From Dicyema japonicum (taxonomy: Eukaryota; Dicyemida; Rhombozoa; Dicyemidae), in NCBI GenBank assembly GCA_011109175.1, contig RDEW01000016.1, forward strand, positions 183,349 through 247,348: a DNA stretch of 64,000 nucleotides. The letters run 5' to 3'. Position 1 is the first letter of the stretch, and each line of letters starts with the position of its first letter. Below the pieces are notes generated by a model. It was not told the origin of the DNA. It saw nothing but the letters and a program-made list of their open reading frames with translations, and ran no database searches. Below are positions 20,700-33,479 of the stretch, piece by piece. A program made the position numbers and the translations under genes.

Positions 20700-21095
20700 A
20701 TCTTCCGAATGACACCCATCACTTAAGAAGTTGTACTTCCAACCTCCTTATTATTCCTTCCCTCACACATCACTGCCCTCTCTATTAGGATCCTTTCCTT
20801 ATCACTTCTCTCCTCCATCAATTATCGATTTGTTCTTTTTGTGTGTTATTTCTAAACAACATGTGCATACCCCCGTTCAAAGATCAAATCCCTCCTTTAT
20901 ATGTTGTCCCTCCCATCCACTAACCAAACGAATGATCAACACTCCATACGAATGAATGATATCCTTTATCCCTTAGACACAAAAATTCAAGGGTAGCGTG
21001 CAGAAAAGAGAGTCACCTCCCCCTAAAAAGTATATACCCCAACATGAATATATCAACACTTTCATTGCATGTTATCGTTTAATCTAAGAAAATAC
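20700..21095. other. Pyrimidine-rich stretch
   Basis: The plus strand at 20730-20990 is unusually rich in C and T (CCTTATTATTCCTTCCCTCA, TCCCTCCCATCCACTAACC), unlike the AT-rich surroundings. No frame with recognisable content. Confidence 0.4.
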
Positions 21096-21099
21096 GCGT

Positions 21100-21560
21100 C
21101 TGGGGGACCTCAGGAATTGGATATCAATCCATCTCGGGATCGACCTATTGTAGATATGTTGTTGACTGCAAAGGAATTTACTCGCTCTTTTGTTAGTTTC
21201 AGCAGAGGCCGGGTCCCAGGCATGTAGTCACCAAGGGGGTTGAGAAGCGCTCCCTTGAGGAGGCTGGATTGCTGTCGTCTCTGGAACCGGTAAGTCTGGA
21301 TCGTGGAGATGGAAATCCCCAGACGGGGTAACTGTCTTCCCTTTTCTCGGGGGAAATGCTTGATTTGATGGGGCCTGTTGAAAGCTGGGGAGGCTGCTAG
21401 GACTTTCGAGAATTTCAAGGTAAAAAAATACGACAGCCTCTCCACAAAATTACATGTACAGCCCGTTGTTGTCAAGACAAAAGGAATCTTCGGGCCCGAG
21501 ACGGTCTTTTTTCTAAGATCGTTGGGTCAATGATTTCGAAAGTGAGTTATGAGCGTCAGG
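21100..21560 (+). mobile_element. REL-type LINE, C-terminal fragment
   Basis: GVTVFPFSRGKCLI (about 21318-21360, in place of DG.T.FP...GK.LVWD), then KKYDSLSTKLHVQPVVVKTK and GIFGPETVFFLRSLGQ. The expected RPDG is eroded to NPQTGV. Several frame changes. The minus-strand 121-codon frame here is its shadow. Confidence 0.65.
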
Positions 21561-22214
21561 AAACCGAATGGTTGTTCCAAAGGATTTCCCTGGCCGTTGT
21601 CTGGGCAAACAGCCATTCCATCCAATCAGTTGGATTATTTTGTTTCCCCTTTGGACAACTATGCAGACAGACTGGATGAGTCATCGCGTTTCACTGTCAT
21701 CGTGGCTTCTGAAAGTTTGAGGAAGATCAGGAACCTGCTTCTTATTTCTCGGCTGTCTTGAATGCAATCACGCGAAAGGTATATCGGCCGAGGAGTACTC
21801 TGTTTTTTATTTAGCTCTTTTAGCTTTCTCTGCTGCAGAAAGTGCCTTTACCGCACTCCCGATGAGTTAAAAATGAGAAACTTTCCCATAAAAATTGACC
21901 AAATCAAATTACCCATGCAAATGTAGAAATGTTTAATCTACTTAATGAATATCTATCCAGAAAGTCAGTCAAAATTTAAATCGTGACAAATTATTTGGCA
22001 GAATTGTTAACTTGTGCAAACAATCATATCAAGTGGATTTCAAGTGCCTATTATACTTGTTTTTCATTCAAATTTTATGTTCGAATTTTACCGCTGATTT
22101 AACTGAGGCCATAAAAATAAGGAAACTAAAGTCAAAAAGTCTACTCAGCTTCATTGTCCATGAAAGCTCATGTCTTCCTTCTTGTGACTATGGGCGAGGA
22201 GGCAAACTTGGAAT

Positions 22215-22350
22215 AGGTTTTCTAATAGGAGAAGCGAGGAGGCGAACTTAAGAGTAATGTTCTAATAGGAGAAGGGATGATGTGAACTGTTCTAATAGGA
22301 GAAGTGTTCTAAAGAGGTGTTCTAATAGGAGAGGCGAGGAGGCGTGTTCT
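22215..22350 (+). repeat. Degenerate minisatellite, TTCTAATAGGAGAAG unit
   Basis: GTTCTAATAGGAGAAG or a close variant occurs at about 22216, 22258, 22288 and 22318, separated by GAGGAGGCG- and GAACT-containing spacers. Copies differ in spacing by 30-42 bp. Confidence 0.75.
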
Positions 22351-25300
22351 AACTTCTAACAAATAATTGAAAAACTCGTTGGAGCATTTTTCAGTAGGTG
22401 CACGTGAGAGTGAATGAATCACATGTTTAGAGAGATCGATTTCAATTATTTTGGTGTTTGTTCACATTTTGTGCAATAAATGGCTGAAAAAGTAATTTTT
22501 ATTCAAATAAAATTGACAGGCAATATTCATTTTGTCATTAATTCAACTTAATGTTACAAACGTTAAAATTTCTATACCACACTAAAAAATTGATTTGCAA
22601 TAAAATAAGCATTTTAATGTTCTAAGGCAGATAAAATATAAATTTATTTGTTCAAAAAAGTCAACGACACACAATTTTATCAATTCCAAGTTGTGACTTC
22701 TAGACAGCCTAGAATCGATAATTTTAATTAAGAACCTTCTTGAAGCATTATTCCCTGTTTTACCTAAGGACAGGCATATCAAGGTCCCCCAATATGCTCC
22801 AGACGGGATTCGGATGTAGACACAATGGCATCCGATGCTTCCTTGTATGCGAAAGTTCGCATATCCGAAATCTTTAGGTATTTACAACCATATTGAGGAG
22901 ATCAGGTAGAAGAGAATTTACAACCATATTGAGGAGATCAAGTCACTAGGTGTACAAGACCTAAACCACACTCCACCAGTGGCACCAACTCAACCATCAA
23001 TATCTCTAGGACTAGACTAAAAACTCTCGAAGTACTAATCAATCTCAAGGGGTGAGATTAAATGTCTCAGATTAGAAAGAAATGAGGGATCAAACCCTGG
23101 CCGACCATATTGGAAAACTTGATGATCTTTTTGAAATCACATGTATGTAACCATGGTGATTTACTTGAATAATATCTGGACTTGGGAGTTTTGAATTTTA
23201 TATTATTTTGACGCCTTCACTAGAAATGCGAATTTTTTTCAGATTTACATATTTTTAGAGTACCTCGACTAGGAAGAGGTCTGCGAGAGAAAAAATTTTA
23301 GTCAGAGGATATAATTTTTTCCTCATGTGATTGCTTTTTTAAAATTAATAAGTTATGTAAGAGTTACACCTGAGAAGATTATGTAAGACAAGTTATAAGG
23401 AGTAACAGACTCAGAATCAAACAGATCTTTAGTCCTACGCCTATATATACGGGACATGGGGATTGGAGGAGCGAAACTGATAAAATGTCTTCTTAGGTCC
23501 ATGAACATCTGTAAAACTTAATCAGATAAATTTTCCAAATAAGTTAAGTAAAATAATCACCTGAATTGTGAATACAAAACACAGATACGCTCATTTTGAA
23601 AATAAACTCTCTCGAAAGGGCCGAATCTTCACAGTACATGAGAATATCTATCACCATGGAGTACAAAATCATGAGAATTTATTAGTTTTAAGGAAGTAAT
23701 AAATACATGTACGTCATTTTTTTAATTAAAGCGGAAATTTAACATGTTAAATATGCCACAAAGAGTAAGTTTGCGAATGAAATTAACAAATAACGCGTTA
23801 TCAGATTGCGCGATTGAATGCCTGCTTGTTTCACTTCTCAGAACATGATGAAAAGATATCGTTTCTCCATTTGGTATTCGACGTCAACTCTGCACCTGTA
23901 AATCAAGTTCATCCCTGGGAAATGATCATCTTAATAATCTGGAGAACTTTGAAGCCAATCCGTCCGAGTGCGCCCCAATTTCAAACATGAAGATGCCTCG
24001 ATGTAATTATTGCCGACTTAAGGCACTACAGAGAGCAAACACAAGGATGAAGATATTTGGGGATCCTGATGATTGAATTCTTGTTGACCCAATATTTTTT
24101 TATAATCCTGTAAATAAATTCTCTTTTTTATTCAATTCTTGTTATTTTGTCCTGGAATATGTTTGAGCAGTGTTTACTACCAATGAAATGGTGGTCTTCA
24201 AATTTTCTCTCAAAAGTTTATTTGGATTAGTATTTCCCCGCTGTCGAGGGGGAGTAGTATGCAATGCGAGCTCTATACTTCTAATTTTTCTTACGTAATT
24301 GATTACTCTTCTCAAATAAAGTCGATAAAACTTCATGTTAACTCTAATGTGTTAACTCCATCTGGTCAAAACGATATTGATTAAATTTGTGAATTAGGTA
24401 TTTGGTGGGACTTTGACAGCAAATAGTCAAAATGTGTTTGAATTTGAATGTAGTCGAGTATTAGTTTTCAGAAATAGCGTATCCTAGTGTTTCCATGTTT
24501 TGAATTTTTGTAAGTCGAATGGATTTTTGTTTTTAATCGATGAATAAATCCCAAGATAGCTGTTTAGTTTTTTTTCCCACAGATTATCAACAATAGGATT
24601 TAATGACGTAAATATTTTAATAGAATTAATTATTTTATAATAAATTATATTCAATGATAATTTATATAAATAAATTTAATCATTTTCATCGTGCCAAGGT
24701 GAGTATAGTGCCTGGATAACGTGAGTAGTTAGTTTGGTGTTACCGTTGAATTTTTCATCGATTCATTGATACCTAAAGCCATAAAAAGTAACAGCTTAAT
24801 GTTCCATTGCTGCATGGTCAGCCACGGACTTCTCAAGACCCTATCCGTTCCCTCTGAGACAATGCAGATCTAAGTTAAGTATTCTCACCTAAAGCAGTTA
24901 GAAACGCTATTGGATGTCGCTCAATATTTTTAAGGAAAACTCGTTTTTGTGCCTCTGATCGTGTTTGCATAATTCTCTTAAAGCACATCGACAATGTTTC
25001 CATTGACGTCATTACTCGCCATTACTTATCAATCCATAAACACTAACTGGATTCAGAACAAGTGGAAGAGCTCCATCATTCCACCTGTTTCGAAATGGTA
25101 ATCCAGACAGCTTCCTACCTCCTTATATACGTGACGTGCTGTCTCTCTTGAAATTAGTTTTGTGGAAGATATTTCCTGGTCTACCATATCTAAGGTTCAA
25201 AAGTGGGCTCGAAGATGACTTGATCATTAGATGTCGTAGTAGTTCAATAAATGAGTCGCGATAAAACTGCGGATTTTTTTGGGAATATGACTCTTGCTTG

Positions 25301-25395
25301 GTGTTGAACCGACTGTCAGTCTCTTTCGCGTAATCTTTTATATGATTTTCCTTACCGATGGAAGAATGATTGGATGTATACTAAATGGAAAGTTT
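22351..25395. other. 3 kb mostly without recognised gene
   Basis: A 24-bp string TTTACAACCATATTGAGGAG-ATCA is repeated at 22881 and 22918. A 23-codon ATG frame at 23749 (MPQRVSLRMKLTNNALSDCA) and a Cys-containing stretch MPRCNYCRLKALQRANTRMK near 23995 look coding-like but match nothing I know. 24550-24700 is very AT-rich. 24700-25395 may be upstream debris of the Jockey-like copy that follows. Confidence 0.35.
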
Positions 25396-25899
25396 ATCCC
25401 ACAAAAACGGAACTCTAAAATATTAAGGGTCGATCCATTGTAATCGTTATCTCACAATGTTAGAAGAATTCTGTCTAGTGGGCCTCGTTAACTGAAATAC
25501 ACAAAAGAGTTATTTTCGGTCCAGTACCGACCGTCCCAGTAATGCTTCGTTCTACCAGCTTCTCAACCCACTTTCGAGTATGCAAGTTCGCCCAGGACTT
25601 TTAACTTTTCACCTTCAAATGAAAAGCTTTCTCTAATCGGATTTGTCACTTTTGACACTTTTTCCTTTGCGGAATATATCAGAAATTTAAAAGACTGAAA
25701 CATGTTTATTTTAAAGTCTAACAAATATTATTGGTCAGCTCTGAAATCTGCGAATCCCGCACGTTTTGCTAGAGATGTGCGAAAATCTTTAGAAAGAGAA
25801 TCAGCGAAGGAGACATTGAAGGAAAACTAGGAATACATTGCTTTCGTTTTAAAGAATAATATTCAAACTTCCTTTTTTTTGGGGTTGAATAAATTTAAT

Positions 25900-26462
25900 C
25901 CTTTAGATGGGGGTAGCCACTTTTTAATTTTGCAAAAAGAGAAGATATTCGACTCCCTTATGGCGTTCTCTAGTCACACAGAGGAAGTGTTAACCAAGGG
26001 TCTTTGAAAATGGAACGTCGCAAAAGCTATCATAAAGAAGAGCCCCTTCTCACCTACTGCTTGTATCAGCAAACTATATCTTCATGTTATTGTGCCGAAG
26101 ATTGAATATGCCTGTTCTGTTTGGAGATTCGCTATTCCCTCTACGAGGGTCGAGCGTATGAACTCTCTCAGACGGAAGATCATGCGGCATATATAATCAG
26201 AAACCATATCAACACCCTTCCCCCCAGTCTCCTTTCAGAGGAGGCGACGGTGAGAATTGGCCAGGGCTTCCTACGTATATGCAAGGACCTAGGAAACCCA
26301 TTCAGAGAGAGGACGGCTTATGCGGAAAAATTCAGATCGGCATTAAAGAATTCCTCTGCAGACATAAAAGAAGACACTTCAGGAATGCAATTGGTTCACT
26401 GGTGGAGCATTCGAAGAGAATTCGAGAGATGTTGAATGAAAGAAATTACTTTTGTGTTCAAT
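25900..26462 (+). mobile_element. Jockey-like LINE, RT C-terminal fragment
   Basis: SSHTEEVLTKGL, then SKLYLHVIVPKIEYACSVWR and TRVERMNSLRRKIMRHI, parallel to THHVDTIISKV, LLYKQYILPTMEHACTAW and NKLEVIQNQCLRI of the frame at 2895-3701. Several frame changes. The second half (26130-26440) has long frames in more than one phase. Confidence 0.55.
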
Positions 26463-26469
26463 AAATAAA

Positions 26470-27435
26470 TCTTTATTATCACAGAAATTTAATTATTTAA
26501 CTGAGTGACAGTTAAAATAACACGTGCCTCGACTAGAAAGGGATTGGACTTCACTGGGTCTCTTATCAACCAGTCAATCCTCAGTAAATTTACCGAAGGC
26601 AGATCACAGCTTTTCATAAGGAAGGTCGCTATACTTTCCATAAAAGTTACCCTCACTGATATCAATAGTTTTCTTGATCCTCAGATGACTTCGGATCGTC
26701 TTTACACCATCGTGGGTGTGTTTTTATCGGACTTTTCATCTTATATAGTTATTCTCTCTAGTTCATATCAGACAACCATCCTTCTACTCAAATCCACTAA
26801 TTACAAGTATATTGATAAGATCATTACTGACCCCAAAAGAACACTCAGGAAATTCCCATCTCCGTCAAAAAAACTGCTTATAATATAAAGGGCGTGTTGA
26901 AGATTACAAATTGGTCCCCGAAGTACACTGGTAGATATTCCGATTTTTTATGACTACGTTAAAAAGAGGTTTGGGAGTCACTCCAAAATTATGGAATGCC
27001 AAGTCCCTATTTTGTAAAAAGTCGAAATTTTAATTTTTTATGTTAACGCAGTGTGATAAGTTCACGATCAAAAACCAGAAGGTCCCGTCTGAATTCGAAT
27101 CGCACTGCTGTCCAATTGATTGAAGGTTCCATGCTTCTGGGTTGATATGTCAATTTAGCATTATGGAATATGTTGCCACGTCCCTGTTAAAAGTGGGCGA
27201 AATTTTTTATATTAATGTATAAATGAGCTGTGATCTTAAACTGGTCTTAAGTATGTTAATCGAATGCCCTTGATTTTGGTTTGATCTTTTTACATGTAAC
27301 ATCAATATATTGATTTTTACTTTAGTTGTTTGATAACCTTGAATTATGCCTAATTACTATGACAACGTTTCAAGAGAATTTAAAGATAAAAGGTATGACA
27401 ACGCCGGATTATAATCACGTGGTTATGATATCTTT
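26470..27435. other. 1 kb without recognised gene
   Basis: One frame free of stops at 26505-26885 (+; no ATG start, GTG at 26505) with SDRLYTIVGVFLSDFSSYIV, not identified. The remainder shows no motif. Confidence 0.3.
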
Positions 27436-27439
27436 AATC

Positions 27440-28560
27440 AAAAAACAATCAATCGATGGTTATACAATAGAAGTTTGACTATGTGACTATTCCCTCTCAG
27501 GATGGCGAGTGAGATTTGCTCAAATAGCCAGAAGCGCTCACGGAGATTTCTATTCGTGTAGAAATCCGATCCCCTGGATGACCCGGGAATTCCTGCGTTG
27601 AAGGCGCAAGGGAACCGGACGTTTCAACAACGAGCGGAACAAACAAAAAATCCTTGGATAGAACCGTGTATTTTGCTCGTTAAGACTTCTCGACCTTCTC
27701 AGCTCCAGAAGACCTAAGGAGCGAATGTTTCAGTGCAAATGGTCCCAGACAAAAGGTTTCACGTCTTCAAAGGGGAAGATGGTCATCCCATCGGGTTGTT
27801 TCCCGTCATTTCTGCATAGAAGGGTGTCTATCAGCGTCAAAAGCTCGTCTAACGAATTCTTTCAAGGCCATGTGTGTGGAAGATCCCTATACGAACACTT
27901 TCATCATCCAGAAAGGTACACGAAACTCCACTTGATTAAGACGTCCTCGATAACAAACAAGCAGGCGGTGTTGGTTAGATGACATCAGTAGATCTTCAAA
28001 TGACTTTCGGCATTGAGAGTTCAAGGAAGGTGGGAAAAAAAGGTAGTTAAGACTCCAGGCCTCACGTGCATGATTGACTTCCTGGTCAGTTGAGAATTCG
28101 GGGAGGGAGTGTAGAATCTTCTTGACAAGGGTATTACAAGCCATTAGTAAAGAAAGAGATACAGGGAGAGAAATTTCTAGAGTTTCGAGTTCCAAGTCCA
28201 CCAAATCTTACCCGCAGTGTGGGCTGTTTCCACCAGTTTTCCTCAAACCGGACATTGAAGATATGCTCAAATGTTGAACCAAAGATCCCCTCAATGTATG
28301 TGAGCTGGTTGTATTGGGTGAATAAGGGGGATGTTCTCAGTTTCTGTATATTTCGGCTGTTCTTTAGGAAGAGTAATCATGTATTTACCTTCAAGCAGAC
28401 ACTAGTGATACAGAGTCCCTTCGAGTAATCGTCGCTTTTCGCTCATAGGTCTTCCCATTGGACACATAGTAATTTGGGATCCGAGGAATATAAGGTCTTC
28501 GCTGGGGTGGAAATACTTCCGAGTAGTAAATTCGTGAAAGATGACTCAATATGTAAATAC
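27440..28560 (-). mobile_element. REL-type LINE, thumb to C-terminus
   Basis: The longest copy of the end of this family. From the 5' side: SSFTNLLLGSISTPAKTLY, LRTSPLFTQYNQLTYIEGIF, WWKQPTLRVRFGGLGTR (the W.QA.LP.R.GGLG.R thumb signature), then HMALKEFVRRAFDADRHPS, QPDGMTIFPFEDVKPFVWDH (the RPDG...WD block), FLFVPLVVETSGS, and WLFEQISLAILRGNSHIVK at the C-terminus. Interrupted by stops and frame changes. The plus-strand frames here are shadows. Confidence 0.75.
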
Positions 28561-28999
28561 TCTTTTGAAAATCAATAATTGTAAATTTCGTATTTATAAG
28601 AATCTAATAACTGACAAGCTTCTGACAAGGTCAGAATTAACACCTCAAAAATCCTGAAAGAGAGTATCTTGAGATCATCATAAAACACATCATCTATTAA
28701 TACAGGTTGAGTGGGGAACTTGGATTTTTGACGATTCTTTCAATTACAGACAGAATAAGGGTATATCCTTGCTCCACTCCAGAAGACAAAGGGATTAGGT
28801 ATCCTTTAAGAGTAAAGATTAAAGTAGACAATAGAACTGATTCATAATTTAGAAAAAAATAAAACATCTTTTCTACATTATAGGACATCTCATTAGAATT
28901 GATTTATAAAATATTAATCAACATCATAGCGCTCGTCTTATAGCGGGAGATCTGAAGGAAGCCGAACATGCATTTAAATTTTCCGATTGGCAACATTGG
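28561..28999. other. Short stretch without recognised gene
   Basis: AT-rich; a 63-codon minus-strand frame (28888-28697, MSYNVEKMFYFFL...) shows no motif. Confidence 0.3.
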
Positions 29000-29520
29000 C
29001 ACAAATCCGAATGATGAGACAGTCCGTATCGAGATCTCTATCCGCTTGGGGTTGAGAATATGCCAGGCTCACAGTTGTCGATGCGGGAGAATTGTCGACA
29101 CTTACTGACATCACTTCCTCTCATGCAGTAGTGCGGAGGGATTCCGGACGTACACTAACTTGATTGATGTTGTAAAACGTGCACTAGAGTCTGCCGGACA
29201 CCTTTTCACACTGGAACCAACAGGCCTGGACACGGGAGACGGAAATCAACACGACAGAGTAACAATTTTTCCGTTCGTAGAGGGGAAACCATTAGTTTGG
29301 GATGCAATATGTGTCTACTCTTTTCTCCACCAAAATTATCTGAAGCGTGGTAATGGCACTTTCTGCCACAGAGAAAGCAGGGAGAGCTAAAGAAAATAAG
29401 TATAGAAGACTCTTCGACCGATATATCGTCAGTGTGATTATGTCGCGACAACAGTAGCGATAAGCAGAAAGTCCCTGATTTTCCTCACGAAACTCGGACG
29501 ATGTAAATTTCACATACAAT
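29000..29520 (+). mobile_element. REL-type LINE, CCHC-like and endonuclease-like fragment
   Basis: RIGISIRLGLRICQAHSCRC, then GRIVDTY and HHFLSCSS (C-x-C...H-x3-4-C arrangement before the endonuclease-like block), NLIDVVKRALESAGHLFTLE, PTGLDTGDGNQHDRVTIFPF, GKPLVWDAICV. This copy shows the order Cys/His motif then DG...WD. Frame breaks after about 29390, and the KY..YP.AVET block is eroded. Confidence 0.7.
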
Positions 29521-30515
29521 TACAATAAATCCGCTCTAATCCATTATTTTTTAAAAGTCCCAAAAATGGCAAAGAAATCAGATATCCTATCACGTACGAG
29601 GTTTTTATGTGTTATAATAGTTATGAGAAGTCATTTGAACATCCTATTTTTAAATCGTCAGCATCTGGAATAAATCCCGTAATTGAGCTTTAGACTCCAA
29701 GTATCGTAATTTGTCTCAACACCATTCATTTAACTCTTTATTAGACAAAGAAATAATAGTTAAGGAAGATGACTTTTTGTAATTTTCGCTGCCTTGTAGC
29801 TACGTCTTCAGGAAGCCTCTCTCTTCTATCCCTTGCAATGTTTTTTACTTACGGAGGATCTTCTCTATTACCTCCTCTGGATCCTTAAAATCTCTGTATC
29901 CTCTATCCGGCAATGCCGCTTTATAAGACATTCGGATTGCGAGCCGCCGGACCTTTTTCAAAAAGCTGGTGTATCTCATTTTGATGTTCCGAATCAAAAG
30001 TCGTCGAGAATGTTATGACTCCTTACATTTTATTTGAGATATTGAGGTTTTTTTCAATTTTATTTGAGAGTGTTGTAGAGACGAATCAAAATAAAATCAA
30101 CATGGAGACTGTTGAAAAGGGATGTTTAGAAAATTGTCTTAAAAGAGGACAATACCGTTGCTGATGATAAAATGCAGTCTATTTTACACGACCGGAAGAT
30201 AATTGAAGCAAAAAATTGATTCATAAGAAGTCTGAAATGCAAAAGATGGAAATGTCCCTAATCATACAGAAACCATTAATCAGTTCAATTGGAATAATAT
30301 TGAATATTGTTTAGTGCTTATCGCATTCAATATGGTTAAGTGTTGATGGAAACTACTCTGTTTAAAAAAGTCGATAATCTTAATAAATTAATCTGTAAAA
30401 AATGGCCATGGTAAAGAAATATTGATAAATTTTGTGATTAAGTAATTTTTGGGATTTTTGAGAGTAGAATAGTAAAAGTGTGTTCAAATTTGAAATTTTT
30501 TATTTCTTAGTAGAA
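29521..30515. other. 1 kb without recognised gene
   Basis: A 61-codon ATG frame at 29833 (MQCFLLTEDLLYYLLWILKI) has a hydrophobic start but no known match. CCTCTGGATCCTT near 29873 recurs at 59663. Otherwise AT-rich. Confidence 0.3.
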
Positions 30516-30519
30516 AGGG

Positions 30520-30770
30520 ATTTGCTTCTCTGTGCAGGCAGTGCAATTCTCAACAGCACACAGCCAGGACGTGTTTTATAAGAAGGGTATACATTACCAC
30601 TTTTTAAAATCATCGCCCACAGAGAAACTGCGTTGAATTCTAGAAGGCGCACAAGGAGAGAATGAGAAATCTGATTGAGGTTGTCGAGATCACTTAATTA
30701 GATAATTAAATTAACTATTGGTATTCTTGGGTTAATAATAATTCCTTAGTAAATATGAATTTAGCAAAGG
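30520..30770 (+). mobile_element. Jockey-like LINE, 3' end fragment
   Basis: GTCGAGATCACTTAATTAG at about 30690 followed by a short UTR and GGGTTAATAATAATTCC, the family tail. Only residues of the C-terminal coding end precede it. Confidence 0.5.
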
Positions 30771-30899
30771 ATAACACTTCCTATCATACTGCTTAATAAC
30801 CTCCAAAGAGTGAGGAAATGCCTAAAGAGGGGAGATGTTCTGAACTAGGTTGGATCGATTAGGTGTAACCGTGTAGGATGGAAAAGGCAAACTAGTTTT

Positions 30900-31400
30900 T
30901 ATTAACCTCGAGATCACGAGAAAGAAAATAAAAATTATCGTTTAATTAAGTGATCCCGGTGTCAATACCAGTCCTTTTCCTGCGGTTAGTTTTGTAGTCC
31001 AGGATTAATCTCCACAGCGGGAAAGGTTTCTTCTCATATCTCAAGTAGGCGTCCATATATAGTCTGATGTGCGGTCCGAGGGGATGGTCAGGGGACTTTG
31101 CCATCTTGAGGAAGTTTCTGTGACGTTCCTCGATTGGGGAGACGTTTAGTGTTTTCCGAGTAACGAGGTGGACGTCTTTTTCGACAATCTAGATAATTCT
31201 GAGACATCGATTTTGTAAAACTTCCAGCTTGCTCTGTGCTGATATTGATAAGGGGGCAATCCATGCAGCACAGGCGTACTCAATACTAGGTGGAACAAAT
31301 TGTTTGTATAGAAGCTCTAACAATGGGCGGGAAGATACTGGAGAGTGAGTGAAAGCCTTGACAATTCCAATTTTCTTTTGGATCCTCGCGGTTACTAACT
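30900..31400 (-). mobile_element. Jockey-like LINE, RT C-terminal fragment
   Basis: Minus strand: VTARIQKKIGIVKAFTHSPV, LLYKQFVPPSIEYACAAWIA, PLSISAQSKLEVLQNRCLRI, then ERHRNFLKMAKSPDHPLGPH, a basic tail, and 3' UTR with CCGGGATCACTTAATTAAACG. Closely related to the plus-strand frame at 2895-3701 (same PLSIS.Q.KLEV.QN.CLRI string). One stop just after CLRII. Confidence 0.75.
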
Positions 31401-33150
31401 AATAACATTGTTTCTTGTGATGCATGTCTTATTATTATTATTATAAAATATTTATTTAAAAAAAATAAAATCGATATTAATTTTGTAATAATTTTTAAAT
31501 ATAATCAATTTATTAATAACAACATGAAAATCAAGACCAAGTCGTTAATTTGTCGGTGGCATATTTTTATTGCACAGAATGTCTGTATAGTTTCAACTCA
31601 ACTCTTCTCCTAAAAAGTTGTAAAGCGCAAAAAATTCTGGTAAGTATATAATCGATTATAAAGATAAGCTTGAATCAGACTTTTTCGTTATTGCACTAGA
31701 AAATTGATTGAAGCAATTATTGATAACAATTTTAGCAAAAAACAGCAATTATTGTTTTAATATTTGAATTTGCAGAAATGTTCGAATATTCAATGTTTTA
31801 ATTAGTTTTTTAAATGTTAACGTGTATTTGTTTCTCATTACATTTCCCTTTACTGCTGACAGGATCAGGATGACAGTGAGCCTTCTCGATCTCAGAGCTT
31901 TTCTGTCCATGACTGTTTATGGGTTGATTAGATAGTATTTACGTCGTATTGGATGAAATATATTTTTATCGTTAATTTCCAATGTGAATGCAGCTCTATA
32001 TAAGGCGCTAAAAATCGTTTGCATAATGTGTTGCGTATACTTGTGTAATAATGTTTGTAATACTAAAGATGTTTCACTAAAAAACTCTAAAAAATTGATA
32101 CTACATTGAATGCTGGAGCTATGGACATAATCATAAACATGTGAAAATTGAGAATGTACCTCTTATGGAATCTCCTATTAAAAATGTCTAAAAGTCTATC
32201 TCAGCAGCAATCTAGTCAGTCAGTGGGAAAGTCGTCAAAGCCAAAGAAGATAAACTCCTTATTTTGTATTGACTTGTCGAATAATACTTGGATCTCTTAC
32301 ACGTGCCTGAATGTCTTTCGATTAGAATTTAAATTGATTTAGAATGGACGTTTCTGCCAGCTTATTCGACCTGGAAGTAAAGATCTAGGAATTGAGCTCA
32401 TCGGTCTCTCAATTCTGTGACTTCGTCCATAGTCAAGAAAAAGAAAATTAGACATTTAGTACATTAGAGATATCATCATCACAAGCTTCAGACCAATTGC
32501 CTATTTGATTAGCTGATCATCCTGTCTACAGAAATCTCATGATTTTTTTAATAAGACAAAGCATTAATTTTATAATTATTTTTTAAGAAAATGAGTGATA
32601 ATTTACGTTAATATCGCTTAAATCTAACCAAAATTCTCAGCTTTATAAGTTAACAAACCAGAAATATTTAGTTCAGTTAGTGCGTTAATACCACTCCCGC
32701 TTTTCTCGCAAGTATGGGAATACTAGGGTTCATCAAGCAGTACTCCATACTAGCTTTCTTAGTAGTTTAATATATCCAACCACCAATTCGGTATAATCAT
32801 GATTAAGACTGATATAAGGTGTAATTCCTGAAGTATATGAATACCCCCAATTAAATCATGGTTGCAAAATTTATCCATAACAAGGTCGCATGGTGTTACT
32901 CCATCTATCAACAACTATCCAAGTCCGAGCATGTGAAGATTGCTGAGGGAGGAGATCACTTGAATTTTTTTCATTCTGTACCTGACGTGTTTTCTGGTTC
33001 AATAAATTTAAAAATTAAATTAATAAAAATTAATCAATCACCTCAACTGACATTTGTTTAATTGTTAAAAAAATTTATTTTGTTTAAAAAAAATAAATCA
33101 TCAATTATTGAAGATTAAAACTATTGACAAAGATTTGCAAGCAAGGAGCT
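31401..33150. other. 1.75 kb without firm gene
   Basis: AT-rich. At 32176-32340 an ATG frame starts MSKSLSQQQSSQSVGKSSKP (55 codons, Ser/Gln-rich), and at 32344 another starts MDVSASLFDLEVKI; neither is identified. At 32920-33010 GTCCGAGCATGTGAAGATTG...GGTTCAATAAATTTAAA matches the LINE-like 3' ends at 13.5 and 51.7 kb. Confidence 0.35.
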
Positions 33151-33151
33151 G

Positions 33152-33475
33152 GCCGGTGGCTCAGTGTAACAGTGGTCAGGCAAGAGGCCTTAAGGTCGCT
33201 AGTTCGAATCTCGATACTATACATTTGGTTGATGTTTCCACGCATCAATATGCTCTGGCTTGACGAGTGATGCGGTCATCACTGAACATTTCACTGCGGA
33301 ACCGGATTGTATATAGGACATACGCCCAAGAAAAAGAAAACAAAGAAGTGAAGAGCTTTCTTTGATTCTTCCTCATCGATTAGCTATGATAACTGTTTTT
33401 TGCATAAAATAAAATGTGTGTTTCTTTTTGAAGGGAACGATAGCTGATATGGCTCCTCGGAAAGAGCAGTATTTA
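33152..33475 (+). repeat. tRNA-derived SINE with LINE-like 3' tail
   Basis: Head with a pol III A-box-like (TGGCTCAGTGTAACAGTGG) and B-box (AGTTCGAATCTC) motif, then the body CTGGCTTGACGAGTGATGCG, GCGGAACCGGATTGTATATA, and a tail AACGATAGCTGATATGGCTC-CTCGGAAAGAGC. It forms one edge of the inverted duplication shared with 56.6-58.7 kb. Confidence 0.75.
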
Positions 33476-33479
33476 TTCA

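Noticed and set aside
22012-22251. 79-codon frame with a hydrophobic N-terminus as a secreted protein gene
   Set aside because: It starts with TTG, has no ATG, and ends in a minisatellite; no intron model improves it.
33152-33240. tRNA-like sequence as a functional tRNA gene
   Set aside because: No proper cloverleaf or acceptor pairing, and the same head-body-tail unit recurs at other sites, so it is a SINE.
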